From NCBI GenBank assembly GCA_003157235.1, contig PMJC01000110.1, forward strand, positions 3,699 through 9,534: 5,836 nucleotides of DNA, in the 5' to 3' direction. This DNA is from Methanosarcina sp. (GTDB lineage Archaea > Halobacteriota > Methanosarcinia > Methanosarcinales > Methanosarcinaceae). The notes below the pieces were generated by a model that did no database searches, was not told where the DNA came from, and saw nothing but the letters and a program-made list of their open reading frames with translations. A program made the translations under genes and the position numbers. Below, piece by piece: positions 5,151 to 5,836 of the stretch. The number at the start of each line of letters is the position of its first letter. Position 1 is the first letter of the stretch.

Positions 5151-5395
5151 TTATTGGTGGCCCCCCCTTCTATTCGATTTGTCAAAATCAATCTGAATTT
5201 TCAAGCGATTATTTTCAAGACTGAAATACATTTTAAAATTCTATATTGACCTCGTCGCTCAGTAAAACAGTGATCTACAAAATCTAAGATCAATTTCTTG
5301 TTTGTATCAGAAATCTGTGCAACGATTAGCTATTCTAGCATTTTTTGAAGACTGAATTTATATGTATCCACATCCACTGTATCACATTCTCCAAT
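5151..5395 (-). pseudogene. Relic of a tyrosine recombinase (integrase), N-terminal domain only
   Basis: Read on the minus strand from 5395, the frame gives DTYKFSLQKMLE, then a TAG stop at 5332-5330. It continues in the same frame with ISDTNKKLILDFVDHCF and RILKCISVLKIIA to a TGA at 5203-5201. After a frame shift it goes on with KIQIDFDKSNRR from 5201. This order matches the SAM-like core-binding domain of archaeal phage-integrase/Xer recombinases: 'NK.LI..F.DHCF.EGL...R.LKY...LK.IA' then 'DFDK..RED'. That domain clamps DNA before the catalytic domain acts. Here it has one nonsense codon, one frameshift near 5201 and no start codon (ATT where an ATG would fit). I see no catalytic R...HxxR...Y domain to its left, so it cannot be active. 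It marks a former integrated element. A C7 run at 5161-5167 adds a further slippage site. Confidence 0.62.
5271..5292. repeat. Inverted half-sites resembling the epimerase-promoter palindrome
   Basis: TGATCT and AGATCA flank a 10-nt spacer. The left half shares eight bases (TGATCTAC) and the right half six (AGATCA) with the palindrome at 1941-1958, though the spacer is four bases longer. It lies inside the integrase relic, so chance is the more likely explanation. Confidence 0.25.
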
Positions 5396-5491
5396 GAAAA
5401 AGTGGGCTTTAAACAAAAAATAGAAAAAGCCTCGAGCGAGATTATATGTTAATAGTTTAAATCTACACACTTTGTATAAAGAAGTGCAAAA

Positions 5492-5514
5492 CCCTTAGGT
5501 CTTTAGCCTATGGG
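5492..5514. repeat. Hairpin upstream of the decarboxylase promoter
   Basis: CCCTTAGG and CCTATGGG pair over seven of eight positions, with one T-T mismatch, around a 7-nt loop. The hairpin lies 50 bp before the TATA box of the next gene. It may end leftward transcription or be a protein site. There is no adjacent T run on the plus strand. Confidence 0.3.
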
Positions 5515-5563
5515 ATATCAACATCAACTTCTTCATTCTTTTGTTATTGATTTAATTAACTAG

Positions 5564-5572
5564 TTATAAATA
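5564..5572 (+). promoter_or_regulatory. TATA box of the decarboxylase-like gene
   Basis: TTATAAATA is a good archaeal box A. It predicts a transcript start near 5594, about 23 nt before the TTG at 5617. GGGG at 5603-5606 would then be a ribosome site ten bases before that TTG. Confidence 0.45.
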
Positions 5573-5616
5573 ACAGATTTTAAAGACATTTTAGTATTTT
5601 TTGGGGTTTTGATTAA

Positions 5617-5836
5617 TTGCAGTCAAAAGCTAGTGAAATTAATAGTAAACTTATGCAATACTTAAAAAGATTAGAAAGTCTCTTATTTTATCAGCTTCAA
5701 GATAGTTTGGGAATAAATATGAGAAAAGAGCCTTATCAGTTTCCACAGGATGAATTCTTTTCAAGAGATAACTTTGACAAAATTAAAAAATTTTCTTATG
5801 GTAAAGAGACACCGTTTTTGATTGTTGATTTGGAGG
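5617..5836 (+). CDS. Start of a PLP-dependent decarboxylase (fold type III, ODC/DAPDC-like), partial
   Basis: The frame is open from the stop at 5614-5616 to the window edge and gives at least 73 residues. An N-terminal helical region (YLKRLESLLFYQLQDSLG) is followed by FFSRDNFDKIKKF and then by GKETPFLIVDLE at the edge. 'TPF-L-(I/V)-(V/I)-D-L' is the usual first strand of the alanine-racemase-like barrel in ornithine, diaminopimelate and carboxynorspermidine decarboxylases (PF02784). In those enzymes the PLP lysine follows about 20-30 residues later, outside this window. The start is uncertain: TTG 5617 with a GGGG site, or ATG 5653, or ATG 5719 with TTGGGA upstream. The subgroup and substrate cannot be read from this fragment. 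It has its own promoter and is not in an operon with the epimerase. Confidence 0.7.
   Translation, partial: MQSKASEINSKLMQYLKRLESLLFYQLQDSLGINMRKEPYQFPQDEFFSRDNFDKIKKFSYGKETPFLIVDLE

Noticed and set aside
5155..5170. C7 run as a phase-variation switch
   Set aside because: It lies in a decayed pseudogene, not in an intact gene, so length changes would have no clear effect.

Overview
The window looks like chromosomal DNA from a methanogenic archaeon, most likely a Methanosarcina. I infer this from five things: AT-rich DNA with long gene-poor spacers, archaeal TATA/BRE promoters, a DUF1616 membrane protein of the type common in Methanosarcina, a TPR motif with the typical 'AIKAYDKAIEINP' wording, and the absence of bacterial -35/-10 promoters. 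No rRNA, tRNA or CRISPR array is visible.

Left block (1-1808, minus strand): a tight operon read right to left. It begins with a DUF1616 membrane protein with a large outer domain (912-1799). Next comes a CPBP-family (Abi/CAAX-like) intramembrane protease (34-909). The start of a third gene (10 codons) runs off the left edge. Both junctions have the same 'TAA AA ATG' spacing, so the three genes are probably co-transcribed and translationally coupled from a promoter near 1845. DUF1616 and CPBP proteins are both embedded in the membrane, and a cell-surface role is likely, but no substrate can be read from the sequence.

Middle (1809-3142): a divergent intergenic region carries a strong BRE/TATA element with a palindrome just upstream. 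It drives a plus-strand NAD-dependent nucleotide-sugar epimerase (2246-3142) through a leader of roughly 245 nt. The enzyme would supply UDP-sugars for surface polysaccharide or protein glycosylation. Its C-terminus looks slightly clipped by a possible one-base frameshift.

Right part (3143-5616): about 2.5 kb without a normal-sized gene. It is not featureless. It holds a GC-rich, strongly self-complementary island (about 3180-3250), three T8 tracts, and several very small minus-strand reading frames. These frames are a 33-aa single-helix protein, a 66-aa secreted single-TPR protein, and a 54-aa membrane protein whose helix is encoded by a 9-bp tandem repeat. The region also holds a broken remnant of a tyrosine recombinase (integrase) N-terminal domain (5151-5395, minus). 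It reads best as a graveyard of a decayed integrated element in which a few short membrane-protein frames survive.

Right edge (5617-5836): a TATA box at 5564-5572 precedes the start of a plus-strand gene, cut by the window end. It resembles the N-terminus of a fold-type III PLP-dependent decarboxylase (ornithine/diaminopimelate decarboxylase family).

The best candidates for something undescribed are the 54-aa repeat-built membrane protein with its inverted repeats, the structured RNA-like island, and the integrase relic.
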